Shown: positions 30,076-39,275, numbered from the stretch's first letter. The stretch: 64,000 nt of DNA from CAZIAK01 sp964537035 (GCA_964537035.1 CAZIAK010000028.1:5218-69217), one strand, 5' to 3'. Notes: a model not told the origin generated them from the sequence alone. Numbers and translations are program-made.

Positions 30076-30081
30076 TAGAAT
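30076..30081 (+). promoter_or_regulatory. Candidate -10 box (TAGAAT) for the sigma/anti-sigma pair
   Basis: TAGAAT lies about 95 nt before the sigma-factor ATG at 30176 in a 214-bp spacer after accA; unlike the leaderless genes this would give a leader of roughly 90 nt. No -35 hexamer was found. Confidence 0.25.
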
Positions 30082-30175
30082 CCTGGGATCCAATCCCATC
30101 ACCTGGCAGATGGGGGGCGTAAGAGGCCCTGCACGGCCCGGTCTCCCTGGCTCCGGTCCCCCGAGCTCCCTTTTC

Positions 30176-30814
30176 ATGCCTATCACTCAACAGACTCGCG
30201 ACGATCACGAGATCATTCGTGCCTGCCTGGACGGCAGCACGGAGGCCTTCACCGTGCTGGTGCAGCGTCACGAAAAGCGGGCGTTCTGGGCGGCGTACAG
30301 GGTCGTCGGCGATGCCGACGCCTCTCGCGATGTGGCCCAGGAGGCCTTTGTCAGGGTCTGGCGCGCTCTGGAGCGGTTCGACTTCTCCATGGCCTTCACC
30401 ACCTGGCTGTACCGCATCACGGTGAATCTGGCCATCGATCACCTGCGCCGCAACAAGCGCCACAAGGGCGTGGACATCGACCTGTTTCGCGAAGGCCTCG
30501 CTGACGAGAGCGCGCCTGAGCAGAAGGAGGGCTCGCGGGAGCTGGCCGCCCAGGTCCGCCTCGTGCTCGACAATCTCGACGAGAAGTACCGCACGGTCTT
30601 GGCCTTGCGCGATCTCGAGGGACTTTCTTCCAAGCAGATCTCAGACATCACCGGTATCACCCATGCCACCGTGCGTTGGCGCCTCCATGTGGCTCGCAAA
30701 CAGTTCCGCGAGGCCTGGACCCGCTACGAGACCCGTCGCAAGACCGATCTCGACATCGCTCGCGCCGAACGCGCCAACGCCTCTTCCTCAGACACCGCAA
30801 CGCTGGATTCCTGA
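30176..30814 (+). CDS. ECF-type RNA polymerase sigma factor
   Basis: A 212-residue sigma-70-family factor. Region 2 is clear: LVQRHEKRAFWAAYRVVGDADASRDVAQEAFVRVWRALERF then TWLYRITVNLAIDHLRR. Region 4 follows a linker: LDEKYRTVLALRDLEGLSSKQISDITGITHATVRWRLHVARKQF. Region 3 is absent, so it belongs to group IV (ECF). The start at 30176 gives normal length; an upstream in-frame ATG at 30029 adds proline-rich sequence and is rejected. The anti-sigma gene begins three bases after the stop, so the pair is probably autoregulated. The signal it answers to is not apparent. Confidence 0.9.
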   Translation: MPITQQTRDDHEIIRACLDGSTEAFTVLVQRHEKRAFWAAYRVVGDADASRDVAQEAFVRVWRALERFDFSMAFTTWLYRITVNLAIDHLRRNKRHKGVDIDLFREGLADESAPEQKEGSRELAAQVRLVLDNLDEKYRTVLALRDLEGLSSKQISDITGITHATVRWRLHVARKQFREAWTRYETRRKTDLDIARAERANASSSDTATLDS

Positions 30815-30817
30815 GCC

Positions 30818-31513
30818 GTGAAACTACAACGCTATACCTGCCGTACCGTCCGCAACATGCTGCCCCTGCACGTCGGTGGCGATCTCGACCCTCGCCATGG
30901 GCCTGAGGTCGACGCGCACCTGAACAACTGCCTGGTGTGCTTCGCCGAGTTTCGTGAGCTGGGCGCCATGCGCAGCCGGCTGGCCGTACTGGCCGAGCAG
31001 CCCCTGCCCCTGGGCATCCTCGATGGCTTCGCCGAAGAGGTCATGGCCCGCATCGACGTGGGCGAGCCCGGGCCCGCAGCAGAGGCGCCGAGCCCCGGGC
31101 CCCGCCAGCGCATCTTCTCGTTTCAGAAGCTCAGCGCGGCGGCGGCGGTGATGCTGGTCTGCCTGGCCGGTTGGCGCGCGTTCAACGACCAAGGCCTCAT
31201 GAGCGACGGTACGAGCGCTTTCCTGCGGCCTGATTTGTCCGGGTCCGTGAGCGATGGCGTGCCCATGCAGCGGCAGCAGGCGGCCCTCGACGGGACACAG
31301 CTGCCAACGGCTCCCAGCGGTCAGCTCTCAGCCCAGGCGGTCAACGAGTTCTTGGAGACCACCTGGCCCTTGGGAGTGCCCGCTCCGTCCGAGGTGCAGA
31401 TCATCCTCCGCTCTCGGGGTGGCGTGCCCACCGTGACCCTGCACGGCCAGGCCAGCAAGGCCTCGGGGCTGGAGCGTGATGGGCAGCGTCAGCCTCGGCA
31501 GCGCAATCGGTAG
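30818..31513 (+). CDS. Zinc-finger anti-sigma factor, membrane-anchored
   Basis: A 231-residue protein starting at GTG 30818. The N-terminal ~50 residues match the zinc anti-sigma (ZAS/zf-HC2) layout: CRTVRNMLPLHVGGDLDP and then HLNNCLVC (HxxxCxxC). A membrane helix lies at about residues 104-122 (LSAAAAVMLVCLAGWRAF), followed by a ~110-residue region outside the membrane rich in Gln, Pro and Ser. It should hold the preceding sigma factor inactive at the inner membrane until an envelope signal arrives. Confidence 0.85.
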   Translation: MKLQRYTCRTVRNMLPLHVGGDLDPRHGPEVDAHLNNCLVCFAEFRELGAMRSRLAVLAEQPLPLGILDGFAEEVMARIDVGEPGPAAEAPSPGPRQRIFSFQKLSAAAAVMLVCLAGWRAFNDQGLMSDGTSAFLRPDLSGSVSDGVPMQRQQAALDGTQLPTAPSGQLSAQAVNEFLETTWPLGVPAPSEVQIILRSRGGVPTVTLHGQASKASGLERDGQRQPRQRNR

Positions 31514-31554
31514 GGGGGCTGCGCTACAGGTCGCTCTCTTGTTGGCGAGGGTCC

Positions 31555-31712
31555 GGGCGTCCCTGATGCTCACCAGGGGGGCCGTTTCGCTCAGACAGGG
31601 TCGGCTTTGCCTCCACACTCGCTGCAGACCCCCCTGGTGAGCATCAGGGACGCCCTCGCCGGTGGAAGGAGAGGCGACTGTGGCCTTTCGGGGGTTCGTT
31701 TCTTGGTGGCGG
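31555..31712 (+). repeat. Dispersed hairpin repeat, copy 2, with 3' tail
   Basis: Arms of 27 nt at 31555-31581 and 31629-31655 are perfect inverted repeats ending in G6 and C6. The 47-nt core (31582-31628) begins CCGTTTCGCTCAGACAGGG and ends CTCGCTGCAGA. A tail of about 57 nt follows (31656-31712, including CGACTGTGGCCTTTCGGGGG) that resembles the tails of copies 3 and 4. It fills most of the 331-bp gap between the convergent anti-sigma and rlmN genes; the rest holds only a short GC-rich tandem repeat. Confidence 0.85.
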
Positions 31713-31775
31713 AGTCACAGGTGCGGCCGGGGACTTGCTGGCTTGGTGAGCCTTGGGGTCAACCCTGTTTCCATG

Positions 31776-31819
31776 TGGGCTGAGCTGGGCTGAGCTGGGC
31801 TGGGTGCGGGTGCGGGTGC
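31776..31819. repeat. Short GC-rich tandem repeats
   Basis: TGAGCTGGGC occurs twice in tandem after a half copy (31776-31800), followed by three GGGTGC units (31802-31819). No function is evident. Confidence 0.6.
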
Positions 31820-31844
31820 GCCAGGGCCTGGTGAGCCGTGGAGG

Positions 31845-32939
31845 CTAGACCTCGTCTTTGGCAGCACCGCCCTTGGCTCGGCGGCGTAACTGGCCGCAGG
31901 CGACTCCTACGTCCTGGCCTCTGGGGCGGCGCACGGTGGTGGTGACTCCGGCGGCTCGCAGGATGTCGACCATGGTGTCCACGTCTTGGGGTTGGGGCGG
32001 CGCGAGGTCGAGGCCGTCGACCTTGTTGAAGGGGATCAGGTTCACCGCGGCGGGGTAGCCGGCCAGGAGCTTGGCGAAGCCTCTGGCCGTGTCGGGGGTG
32101 TCGTTGATGCCCGCCAGGACGACCACCTCGACGGTGAGCCGTCGACCGTGGCTCAAGAAGCGCGCCTTCGCTGCGGCCAGGGTCTCGGCCAGGTGGCTGC
32201 GACCCAACCCGGGCATGAGTTCTTCGCGCCAGGCGTCGTCGGGCGCGTGGAGTGACAGGGCGATGTTGAAGGGGATCGGCTCTGCAGCCAGGCGAGCCAG
32301 GGCTGCCGGGTGGCCCACGGTCGAGACGGTGATGCGCCGGGCCCCGATGCCCAGGCCCTCGGGCGCGTTCATCAGCCGGATGGCGGACAGGACCGCGGCC
32401 ATGTTGTGGGTGGGTTCGCCCGAGCCCATGAACACGAAGTTGGTCAGGGGCTGGTCAGGCCGCTGCTCCCTGGCCAGCAGCACCTGCTCGAGGATCTCGC
32501 CCTGGCTCAGGTTGCGGATCACGCCGTCGAGTCCGCTGGCGCAGAAGCAGCAGCCCACAGCGCAGCCCACCTGGGACGAGATGCAGAGCGTGTGCCGGTC
32601 GCCCTCGGGGATCGACACCGACTCGATGAGCTGGCCGTCCGCCAGTCGCGTGAGCAGCCCGACCGTGCCGTCCCTGCTCTCGTGCCGTCGGGACAGGACG
32701 CCCTTGCGCACGACCCACCGTCGGGCCAGCTCCTCCCGCAGGGCCTTGGACAGGTCGGTCATGGCCTCCCACGACTGAGCTCCCCGTTCGAGCACCCAGC
32801 GGCGTACCTGCCGGGGGGTGAAGCTGCGGGCCCCGGGGACCTGGGCCAGGACGTCGTAGCCCTGCAGGTCGAGGTCCGTCAGGGCAGGGAGCGGCGAAGG
32901 TGCCTGGTCTTGCGCTGGGTCTTCGGGCGCCGGAGCCAT
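31845..32939 (-). CDS. rlmN: RlmN-like 23S rRNA/tRNA adenine-C2 methyltransferase
   Basis: A 364-residue radical SAM methyltransferase of the RlmN/Cfr family, which methylates A2503 of 23S rRNA (and tRNA A37 in some bacteria). The CX3CX2C cluster is CAVGCCFCASG near residue 130, then GEILEQVL, MGSGEPTHN and the ISLSLHAPDD-like segment (NIALSLHAPDD). The late catalytic Cys lies in GVACGQLRRR near the C-terminus. An N-terminal Gln/Pro-rich stretch of about 30 residues precedes the conserved LTDLDLQGYDVL region. Cfr would be an alternative, but FCASG and the end motif fit RlmN better. Confidence 0.87.
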   Translation of the reverse strand: MAPAPEDPAQDQAPSPLPALTDLDLQGYDVLAQVPGARSFTPRQVRRWVLERGAQSWEAMTDLSKALREELARRWVVRKGVLSRRHESRDGTVGLLTRLADGQLIESVSIPEGDRHTLCISSQVGCAVGCCFCASGLDGVIRNLSQGEILEQVLLAREQRPDQPLTNFVFMGSGEPTHNMAAVLSAIRLMNAPEGLGIGARRITVSTVGHPAALARLAAEPIPFNIALSLHAPDDAWREELMPGLGRSHLAETLAAAKARFLSHGRRLTVEVVVLAGINDTPDTARGFAKLLAGYPAAVNLIPFNKVDGLDLAPPQPQDVDTMVDILRAAGVTTTVRRPRGQDVGVACGQLRRRAKGGAAKDEV

Positions 32940-32954
32940 GGGTGGCCCGAGCCG

Positions 32955-34250
32955 TCAGGCCGACTCGCGCTGCACGTTGCCCGGGATGGGTTCGATGGCG
33001 ATGGGCGCTTCGCCTCGCACGAACTCGGGGGTCACGGTGTAGAGCAGGTGCGGGCCCTTGTCCGGCAGGTGATAGACCACATCGAGCAGCTTGCCTTCGA
33101 CGATGGAGCGGGCGGCGCGCACGCCGGTCTTCAGCTCGAGGGTTTGCTCGGCGATCAAGTTCAGGGCCTCGTCGCTGAACTCGAGCTCGCAGTCTTCGAG
33201 GGCGAAGAGCGATTGGTACTGCCTGACCAGGGCATTGCGTGGCTCGGTCAAGGTGCGGGTGAGCTGCTCAGCGTCGAGGGAGGCCAGTGGCGCGATCACC
33301 GGGATGCGGCCCACGAACTCGGGGATCAGACCGAAGTCGACAAGGTCTTCAGTGCTCACCCGTGCGATGAGGCTGTTGGTCTCTTGAGCCGTGCTGGCCC
33401 GAGGACCGCTGACGTCCCGGAAGCCGATGGCGCTGCCGCCCACACGACGAGAGACGAGCGACTCGATGCCAGCGAAGGTGCCGCCCACGATGAACAGGAT
33501 GTCCCGGGTGTCCACGTGGATGTACTGCTGCTCAGGGTGCTTGCGACCGCCCGCCGGGGGCACGTTGGCCTCCGTGCCCTCGAGCAGTTTGAGCAGCGCC
33601 TGCTGCACCCCTTCGCCGGACACGTCACGAGTGATCGAGACGTTGCCCGTGGTGCGACCGACCTTGTCGATCTCATCGATGAAGATGATGCCCTGCTGAG
33701 CCTTGGGGATGTCGTAGTCGGCGGCCTGCACCAGCTTCAGGATGATGTTCTCGACGTCTTCGCCCACGTAGCCCGCTTCGGTCAGCGTGGTGGCGTCGGC
33801 GATGGCGAAGGGCACGTCGAGGATGCGGGCCAAGGTGCGAGCCAGCAGGGTCTTGCCCGAACCCGTGGGTCCGATGAGCAGGATGTTGCTCTTCTCGATC
33901 TCGACACCGCGGCCGTCGGTGGTGCGCATCTGCCGGGCCAGCATGCGCCGGTAGTGGCTGTACACCGCCACCGCCAGGACCTTCTTCGCGTGACCCTGGG
34001 CGATGACGTACTGGTCTAGCCTGGACACCAACTCAGAAGGCGTGGGCAGCTTCTCGAGGTTGAGATCGAGACCACCGCCACTGCCGCGCTGGCTCTCTTC
34101 GGCCCGCTGTCCCACCAGAATCGAGTTGCACAGCTCGATGCACTCGGCGCAGATGTAGATGTCCGGCGGACCAGCAATGAGGTTCGGCCGCGCCTTCATG
34201 CAGAAGGAGCAGCGTTCCTCATGAGTGTTCTGGCCGTCGCCGTTCGCCAT
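32955..34250 (-). CDS. clpX: ATP-dependent Clp protease unfoldase ClpX
   Basis: ClpX is the AAA+ hexamer that unfolds substrates and feeds them into ClpP. The N-terminal zinc-binding domain has four cysteines (C14, C17, C34, C37) around IAGPPDIYICAEC. Walker A GPTGSGKT is near residues 122-130, Walker B IIFIDEIDK later, and the RVG-containing pore loops and sensor regions are present. The 431-residue length is standard. It is the last gene of tig-clpP-clpX, 38 bases after clpP, the usual bacterial order. Confidence 0.96.
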   Translation of the reverse strand: MANGDGQNTHEERCSFCMKARPNLIAGPPDIYICAECIELCNSILVGQRAEESQRGSGGGLDLNLEKLPTPSELVSRLDQYVIAQGHAKKVLAVAVYSHYRRMLARQMRTTDGRGVEIEKSNILLIGPTGSGKTLLARTLARILDVPFAIADATTLTEAGYVGEDVENIILKLVQAADYDIPKAQQGIIFIDEIDKVGRTTGNVSITRDVSGEGVQQALLKLLEGTEANVPPAGGRKHPEQQYIHVDTRDILFIVGGTFAGIESLVSRRVGGSAIGFRDVSGPRASTAQETNSLIARVSTEDLVDFGLIPEFVGRIPVIAPLASLDAEQLTRTLTEPRNALVRQYQSLFALEDCELEFSDEALNLIAEQTLELKTGVRAARSIVEGKLLDVVYHLPDKGPHLLYTVTPEFVRGEAPIAIEPIPGNVQRESA

Positions 34251-34288
34251 GGTCTGTCAGTTCAGGTGATGGGAGGGGGTTGCCGGGG

Positions 34289-34945
34289 TCAGCTCTGACC
34301 AGAATCTGCTGGATTGATGATCTCGTCAACAAGGCCGTAGGCCACCGCGTCTTCAGCGGACAGGAAGTTGTCCCGATCGGTGTCCTTCTCGACCTTCTTG
34401 ACGGTCTGGCCCGTGTGCTTGGCGATGATCTTGTTGAGATCTTTCTTCATCTTCAGGATCTCGTCGGCCTGGATGCGGATGTCCGCCGCCGTGCCGCCAG
34501 CGCCACCCCAGGGCTGGTGAATCATCACCCGGGAGTGGGGCAGGATGTGTCGCTTGCCCTTGGTGCCAGCCGTGAGCAGCAGCGCGCCCATGCTGGCAGC
34601 CTGGCCGATGCAGAAGGTGGCGATGTCGCAACCCACGTGCTGCATGGCGTCATAGATCGCCAGGCCAGCGGTCACGCTGCCTCCCGGCGAGTTGATGTAC
34701 ATGTTGACGTCCTGGGAGCGGTTCTCTTTCTCGAGAAAGAGCAGCTGGGCCACCACCGAGTTGGCGCCGTGGTCGTTGATCTCGGAACCGATGAAGACGA
34801 TGCGATCTTCGAGCAGCCGACTGTAGATGTCGTAGGCCCGCTCGCCCCGACCGGTCTTCTCGATCACGTACGGAAGGTAGATGCCCTGCGGGTCTTGCTG
34901 TGCCATCGGTTGGGTCGTTGCTCCGGGGGTCTGTCGGGTGTTCAT
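34289..34945 (-). CDS. clpP: ATP-dependent Clp protease proteolytic subunit
   Basis: ClpP is the barrel-shaped serine peptidase. The catalytic Ser is in IGQAASMGALLL, the His in RVMIHQPWGG, and the Asp follows in the KDTDRDNFLSAEDAVAYGLVDEII region; INSPGGSVTAGLAIYD forms the substrate groove. The ATG at 34945 overlaps the tig stop (ATGA), giving 218 residues with a short propeptide-like N-terminus; an ATG at 34906 (MAQQDP) would give the mature-like form. A longer frame to 35002 overlaps tig and is rejected. Confidence 0.95.
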   Translation of the reverse strand: MNTRQTPGATTQPMAQQDPQGIYLPYVIEKTGRGERAYDIYSRLLEDRIVFIGSEINDHGANSVVAQLLFLEKENRSQDVNMYINSPGGSVTAGLAIYDAMQHVGCDIATFCIGQAASMGALLLTAGTKGKRHILPHSRVMIHQPWGGAGGTAADIRIQADEILKMKKDLNKIIAKHTGQTVKKVEKDTDRDNFLSAEDAVAYGLVDEIINPADSGQS

Positions 34946-36261
34946 CCGGCGTCCGCTTCTTGCGGTGCCTGCTCGGTGACCTGAGCGCGCTCGCGAAGCC
35001 ACGCCCGGACCTTGTCGTTTGTGATCTGCTCCTGCACGTCGCCAAACCAGCCCTCTTGGATCGCGGACTGGACGCTCTCGTCAGGATTCTGACCTTGCTG
35101 CTCTGCCAAGGCTCGCACCTGACCGAGGGCCTCTTCAACGGTGGCGCTGAGATCTTGTGCGCCAGCGATCTCGGAGTAGATGAAAGCGAGGCGCAGACCG
35201 CGACGGGTGCCGTCGGAGATCCGCTCCCTTTGCTGCTCTGCCCTGGCGTGGCCCTCTTCTGACGAAAGCCCCTGCTCCTCGATCATGCGGTGAGCCACCT
35301 GGTGGATCTGGCGATCGATGCTGCGGGCCTCGAGCCGCTCGGGCAGCTCGAACACGTGGGCGCCGAGCAGGTTTTCTTCAATCGAGACGTTGACCTGCTC
35401 GTCGTGGGCCGAGGCCCGCTGATTCTCGAGGCCCTTGCGGATGTTGCCCCGCAGCTCCTCGACAGACTCCTGGCCCAGCTGCTGGAGCAGCTTCTCGTCG
35501 AGCTCGGGCAGGACGACCACCCGGTAGCGGTCGATGGTGTAGGTCAGCTTCGCCGTCTTGCCCGCGTGCTCCACGGGGTCGAAGTGGGCCGGAAGTTCAA
35601 CGGAGAGATCGACGGTGACGCCCACCGAGGCGCCCTCGAAGACCTCTTTGCTGCCCTCGATGCGAATGCCGTCGACCAGATCGTGCTTGGTGAAGGCCGG
35701 GCGCTCGGTGCGCGGCTCGAGCTCGACGTCGTCGATGGTGTAGACCACCGTGCCTTCAAGGATGGCCTCGTCTCCGATCACGTCGCCATCGGCGGCCTCT
35801 TCGATCTTGCCGAAGCGCTCACGCAGCCGGTCGACCTCTGTGTCGATCATGCTGTCGTCGATGTTGGGCAAGGTGACGGTGACGTCGAACTGCTCGGGCA
35901 GCTGGATCTCGATGTCAGGAGCGATCTCGATGGCGAACTCAAACGTGAACGGAGCATCGCTCTCGTCCTTGAGCTGCTCGAGGTTCATCTCAGGGTCGCC
36001 CACCGGGTTGAGCTTGTGCTCCTTGACCGCCTCGGCGAAGGCCTCGCCCATGATCTTGCGGCGAGCTTCTTCGCGGACGTCATCGCCGTGGGTTCGGGCC
36101 ACCAGGGAGGCGGGAGCCTTGCCCTTGCGGAAGCCCTTGAACTCGGTCTTCTTGGCGATCTCGGAGAGGCGGGATGTCACTTCATCGTCGAGCTGTGAAC
36201 GATCGATGGAGAAGTTCAAGGTTCGGCGGCAGGGGCCGTCAACCGTGACCTTGGCTGTCAT
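34942..36261 (-). CDS. tig: Trigger factor, ribosome-bound chaperone/prolyl isomerase
   Basis: Trigger factor meets nascent chains at the ribosome exit. From 36261 (MTAKVTVDG) it is 439 residues. The ribosome-binding region is visible as EFKGFRKGKAPASLV near residue 42 (GFRxGxxP signature). A PPIase-like domain (about 150-250) and the C-terminal helical arms follow. The start could also be 36273 (MRIHMTAK); the longer 36321 start adds residues outside the family pattern. It leads the tig-clpP-clpX operon and diverges from lysS. Confidence 0.92.
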   Translation of the reverse strand: MTAKVTVDGPCRRTLNFSIDRSQLDDEVTSRLSEIAKKTEFKGFRKGKAPASLVARTHGDDVREEARRKIMGEAFAEAVKEHKLNPVGDPEMNLEQLKDESDAPFTFEFAIEIAPDIEIQLPEQFDVTVTLPNIDDSMIDTEVDRLRERFGKIEEAADGDVIGDEAILEGTVVYTIDDVELEPRTERPAFTKHDLVDGIRIEGSKEVFEGASVGVTVDLSVELPAHFDPVEHAGKTAKLTYTIDRYRVVVLPELDEKLLQQLGQESVEELRGNIRKGLENQRASAHDEQVNVSIEENLLGAHVFELPERLEARSIDRQIHQVAHRMIEEQGLSSEEGHARAEQQRERISDGTRRGLRLAFIYSEIAGAQDLSATVEEALGQVRALAEQQGQNPDESVQSAIQEGWFGDVQEQITNDKVRAWLRERAQVTEQAPQEADAG

Positions 36262-36365
36262 GTGGATTCTCATGGGGGCGGACGACTGGGCATGGTCCCA
36301 AGCTGGGGTGTGCCGGATCAAGAGCCCCCTCTGCTCCCGGGGTGTTTCGGGGGGCAGGGAGCCGG

Positions 36366-36371
36366 TAGGAT
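36366..36371 (+). promoter_or_regulatory. -10 box (TAGGAT) of lysS, leaderless spacing
   Basis: TAGGAT is followed by 7 nt and the lysS ATG at 36379, so transcription should begin at about the A of ATG. Confidence 0.45.
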
Positions 36372-36378
36372 CGCCGCC

Positions 36379-37923
36379 ATGGAGATCGCGCCCGACCGTC
36401 TAGCCAAGCTGCAGCGCTTCCGGGAGGCGGGCGTTGAGCCCTATCCGGCCGGTTCTACGCTGCCTGACCGCACCCTCATCGCGGAGGTTCTGGAGCACTC
36501 AGACCCCGATCAAGAAGAGGGCCCATCGGTCTCCGTGGCCGGTCGCATCGCCTCCCTGCGCGACATGGGCTCGTCGATGTTCGTTGATCTACGGGACGGC
36601 AGCGGCCGGGTCCAGCTCTTCCTGCGCAAGGCCGTTCTGGGTCCCGAACTCTTCAAGCTGCTCAAGAAGGGCCTCGATCTGGGCGACGTGATCGCCGCGG
36701 TGGGGCGCCTGGGACGCACCAAGATGGGCGAGGTCACCATCTTCTGCGACCAGGCCCAGCTGCTGACCAAGAGCCTGGCCGCGCCCCCCGGCGAGTACTA
36801 CGGGCTGTCCGACGTCGAGACCCGCTATCGCCAGCGCTACATCGACCTGATCGCCAACACCGAGAGCCAGGACCGCTTTCGGGCCCGCTCGGCCATTGTC
36901 CGGGACATGCGCCGCTATCTCGAAGATCGCCAGTTCATGGAGGTCGAGACGCCCATGCTGCACGCCATCGCCGGCGGCGCGGCGGCCAAGCCCTTCTTCA
37001 CCCACCACAACACCCTCGACCTCGACCTGACCCTGCGCATCGCCCCCGAGCTGCACCTCAAGCGGCTGCTGGTGGGAGGCTTCGAGCGGGTCTTCGAGAT
37101 CGGCAGGAACTTCCGCAACGAGGGGCTCTCTCCCCGGCACAACCCCGAGTTCACCATGCTGGAGGCCTACTGGGCCTACGCTCGCATGGACGACTGGATC
37201 GAGTCCACCGAAGAGCTGCTGGCCCAGCTCGTGGTGGGGCATGGCCGTCGCGACGAGGGGGACGCTGAGACGACCCTGCGACGCGAGGGTCGGCAGCTCG
37301 ATTTCTCACGGCCCTTCGCCCGGGCGACCTACGCCGAGCTGCTCCAGGAACACGGGGGCGTGGATGTGTTCGACGAAGAATCCGTGCTCGCAGGGGCTCG
37401 ACGCCAACGGCTGCCTGTCGAGGGGCGTAACCTCGACAAGATCATCGACGATTTGTTCGGTGAATGCGTCGAAGCCCATCTGCTGAACCCGACCTTCGTG
37501 ACTGACTTTCCGCTTTCACTTTCGCCCCTCTCCAAGCAGCGCCCCGATGACGAGCGCCTGGCTGAGCGGTTCGAGCTGTACATCGACGGCATCGAGGTGG
37601 CCAACGCCTTCTCCGAGCTCAACGATCCCGAAGACCAGCTGCGACGCTTTGAAGCCCAGGTCGCCTCTCGCGATCCTGAGACGCCGGCGAAGGTCGACGA
37701 AGACTATGTCACCGCGCTCAGCTACGGCATGCCCCCTGCGGCGGGCATCGGTATCGGCATCGACCGTCTGGTGATGATGCTCACAGACTCCCAGACCATT
37801 CGCGATGTCATCTTGTTTCCGTTGCTGCGGCCCGTGCAGGCTGGCGAAGAGTCGGCAGCTGAGCCAGCCGCTTCGGCAGAAGAGGCTGGCCAGGCCTCTG
37901 ACGTCTCCGACGGAGCCACCTAG
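36379..37923 (+). CDS. lysS: Lysyl-tRNA synthetase, class II
   Basis: This class II synthetase charges tRNA-Lys. After an OB-fold anticodon domain (residues 1-150, with VAGRIASLRDMGSSMFVDLRDG) come motif 2 (FEIGRNFRNEGLSPRHNPEFTMLEAY) and motif 3 (GMPPAAGIGIGIDRLVMMLTD). The 514-residue length is normal; the last ~35 residues form a Glu/Ala-rich tail. The start at 36379 is chosen because a TAGGAT box lies 7 nt upstream; an in-frame ATG at 36262 overlaps the divergent tig start region. It is followed after five bases by lolC, an unusual operon partner. Confidence 0.95.
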   Translation: MEIAPDRLAKLQRFREAGVEPYPAGSTLPDRTLIAEVLEHSDPDQEEGPSVSVAGRIASLRDMGSSMFVDLRDGSGRVQLFLRKAVLGPELFKLLKKGLDLGDVIAAVGRLGRTKMGEVTIFCDQAQLLTKSLAAPPGEYYGLSDVETRYRQRYIDLIANTESQDRFRARSAIVRDMRRYLEDRQFMEVETPMLHAIAGGAAAKPFFTHHNTLDLDLTLRIAPELHLKRLLVGGFERVFEIGRNFRNEGLSPRHNPEFTMLEAYWAYARMDDWIESTEELLAQLVVGHGRRDEGDAETTLRREGRQLDFSRPFARATYAELLQEHGGVDVFDEESVLAGARRQRLPVEGRNLDKIIDDLFGECVEAHLLNPTFVTDFPLSLSPLSKQRPDDERLAERFELYIDGIEVANAFSELNDPEDQLRRFEAQVASRDPETPAKVDEDYVTALSYGMPPAAGIGIGIDRLVMMLTDSQTIRDVILFPLLRPVQAGEESAAEPAASAEEAGQASDVSDGAT

Positions 37924-37928
37924 CACCG

Positions 37929-39275
37929 ATGTATCGGTTCTTCCTTGCTGGACGCTACACGCTGGCACGTCCGGTCAGCTATCTGGCCATGGTGTCCATC
38001 GGCCTGTCGGTGATGGCCCTGATCGTGGTGTTGTCGATCATGAACGGCTTTCTCCGCGAGACGGAGAACATCATTCGAGGGAGCACGGCCGACATCGTGG
38101 TCTTCCCCTTGCAGCGCGACGGGCCCAGCTCGCGGGCCGCCCTGGAGGGGCTTGTGCTGGGTACGGAGGGCGTGGCGGGAGTGACCTCGCGGCTCGTGCG
38201 CCCGGCCATCTTCAAGGTCCACGCCCACAACAACCCGCTGCTCTGGAACTCCATGGATGCCAGTCGCAGCCAGGTGCTGGTGCAGGGGCTCGACATCACC
38301 GCCGAGCTGGCCGCCTCACAGCTCTCTGCGTCGTTGGCGGGTGTCCGTCGAGCTTCGTTCCAGGTCGAAGATCCCGACGACCCCTTCTACATCGCTGAGG
38401 CAGACATCCGTGATCCCCGTCTGCGCAACGCGGACAACCCGGGGCTGCTGATGGGCGAGACCTCCATGGAGGTCTGGCGTCTGCAGCGGGGCGACGCCAT
38501 CGACCTGGTGACCCTGCCCGACGGCATCGATCTGGATGGTGAGGCGATTCTGCCCACGGTGATGACCTTCATCGTGGCCGGGGCCTTCAACAGCGGCCAC
38601 AGCAACGACGATGGCATCGTCTACATCGATGGCTCGGTAGCCCGGGTCTGGGCGGGTACCGAACACGAGCTGTCCGAGCTCTACGTCACAGCCACCGCAG
38701 ACTGGCAACCCGTCGAGCGCCTGGGCCAGCTGCGGGACACCCTGGGCGTCAAGTTCACCGACGTGGGCGAACGCTGCCTCGTCGACACCTGGGAAGATCG
38801 CCACGGCACCTGGCTGGCGGCGGTGAAGAACGAGCGGCGCATCCTGCTGGTCATCCTGGGCTTCTTCCTGGTGCTGGTCTGCACCATCTCGTTCTCGGTG
38901 CTGACCATGTTGGTCCAGGAGAAGGTGCGGGACATCGGCATCCTGTCCGCCATGGGCATCACGGCCAGGGGCATCGGTTCGATCTTCGCCATGGTGGGGG
39001 TGACCATCTCGCTCGTGGGCGGGCTGGTGGGCCTGGGCTCAGGGGTCTGGCTGGCGACTCACATCAACGACGTGAAGGATTGGATCGAGGCGCAGTTCAA
39101 CGTGCAGATCTTCGATCGCAACGTCTATGCCTTCAGCGAGATCCCCATCGATCTGGACATGACCGCGAACCTGTACATCACCGTGGCCACGGTGCTGGGC
39201 GCCGTGACCATCTGCATGATCCCCGCCTGGCGTGCTGCTCGTCTCGACCCGGTAGAGGCGCTGAGGCATGAGTGA
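37929..39275 (+). CDS. lolC: Lipoprotein-releasing ABC transporter permease LolC/LolE
   Basis: A 448-residue MacB-like permease that extracts lipoproteins from the inner membrane for transfer to LolA. It opens MYRFFLAGRYTLARPVSYLAMVSIGLSVMALIVVL, the standard first helix of LolC/E, then the STADIVVF periplasmic domain, and three C-terminal helices ending RAARLDPVEALRHE, the coupling motif of this family. Only one permease gene is present, as in LolF-type systems that use a homodimer. lolD overlaps its end. Confidence 0.9.
   Translation: MYRFFLAGRYTLARPVSYLAMVSIGLSVMALIVVLSIMNGFLRETENIIRGSTADIVVFPLQRDGPSSRAALEGLVLGTEGVAGVTSRLVRPAIFKVHAHNNPLLWNSMDASRSQVLVQGLDITAELAASQLSASLAGVRRASFQVEDPDDPFYIAEADIRDPRLRNADNPGLLMGETSMEVWRLQRGDAIDLVTLPDGIDLDGEAILPTVMTFIVAGAFNSGHSNDDGIVYIDGSVARVWAGTEHELSELYVTATADWQPVERLGQLRDTLGVKFTDVGERCLVDTWEDRHGTWLAAVKNERRILLVILGFFLVLVCTISFSVLTMLVQEKVRDIGILSAMGITARGIGSIFAMVGVTISLVGGLVGLGSGVWLATHINDVKDWIEAQFNVQIFDRNVYAFSEIPIDLDMTANLYITVATVLGAVTICMIPAWRAARLDPVEALRHE

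Noticed and set aside
31514..31844. Insertion sequence or transposase remnants at the hairpin repeats
   Set aside because: No coding frame for a transposase and no target-site duplication is seen around any copy.
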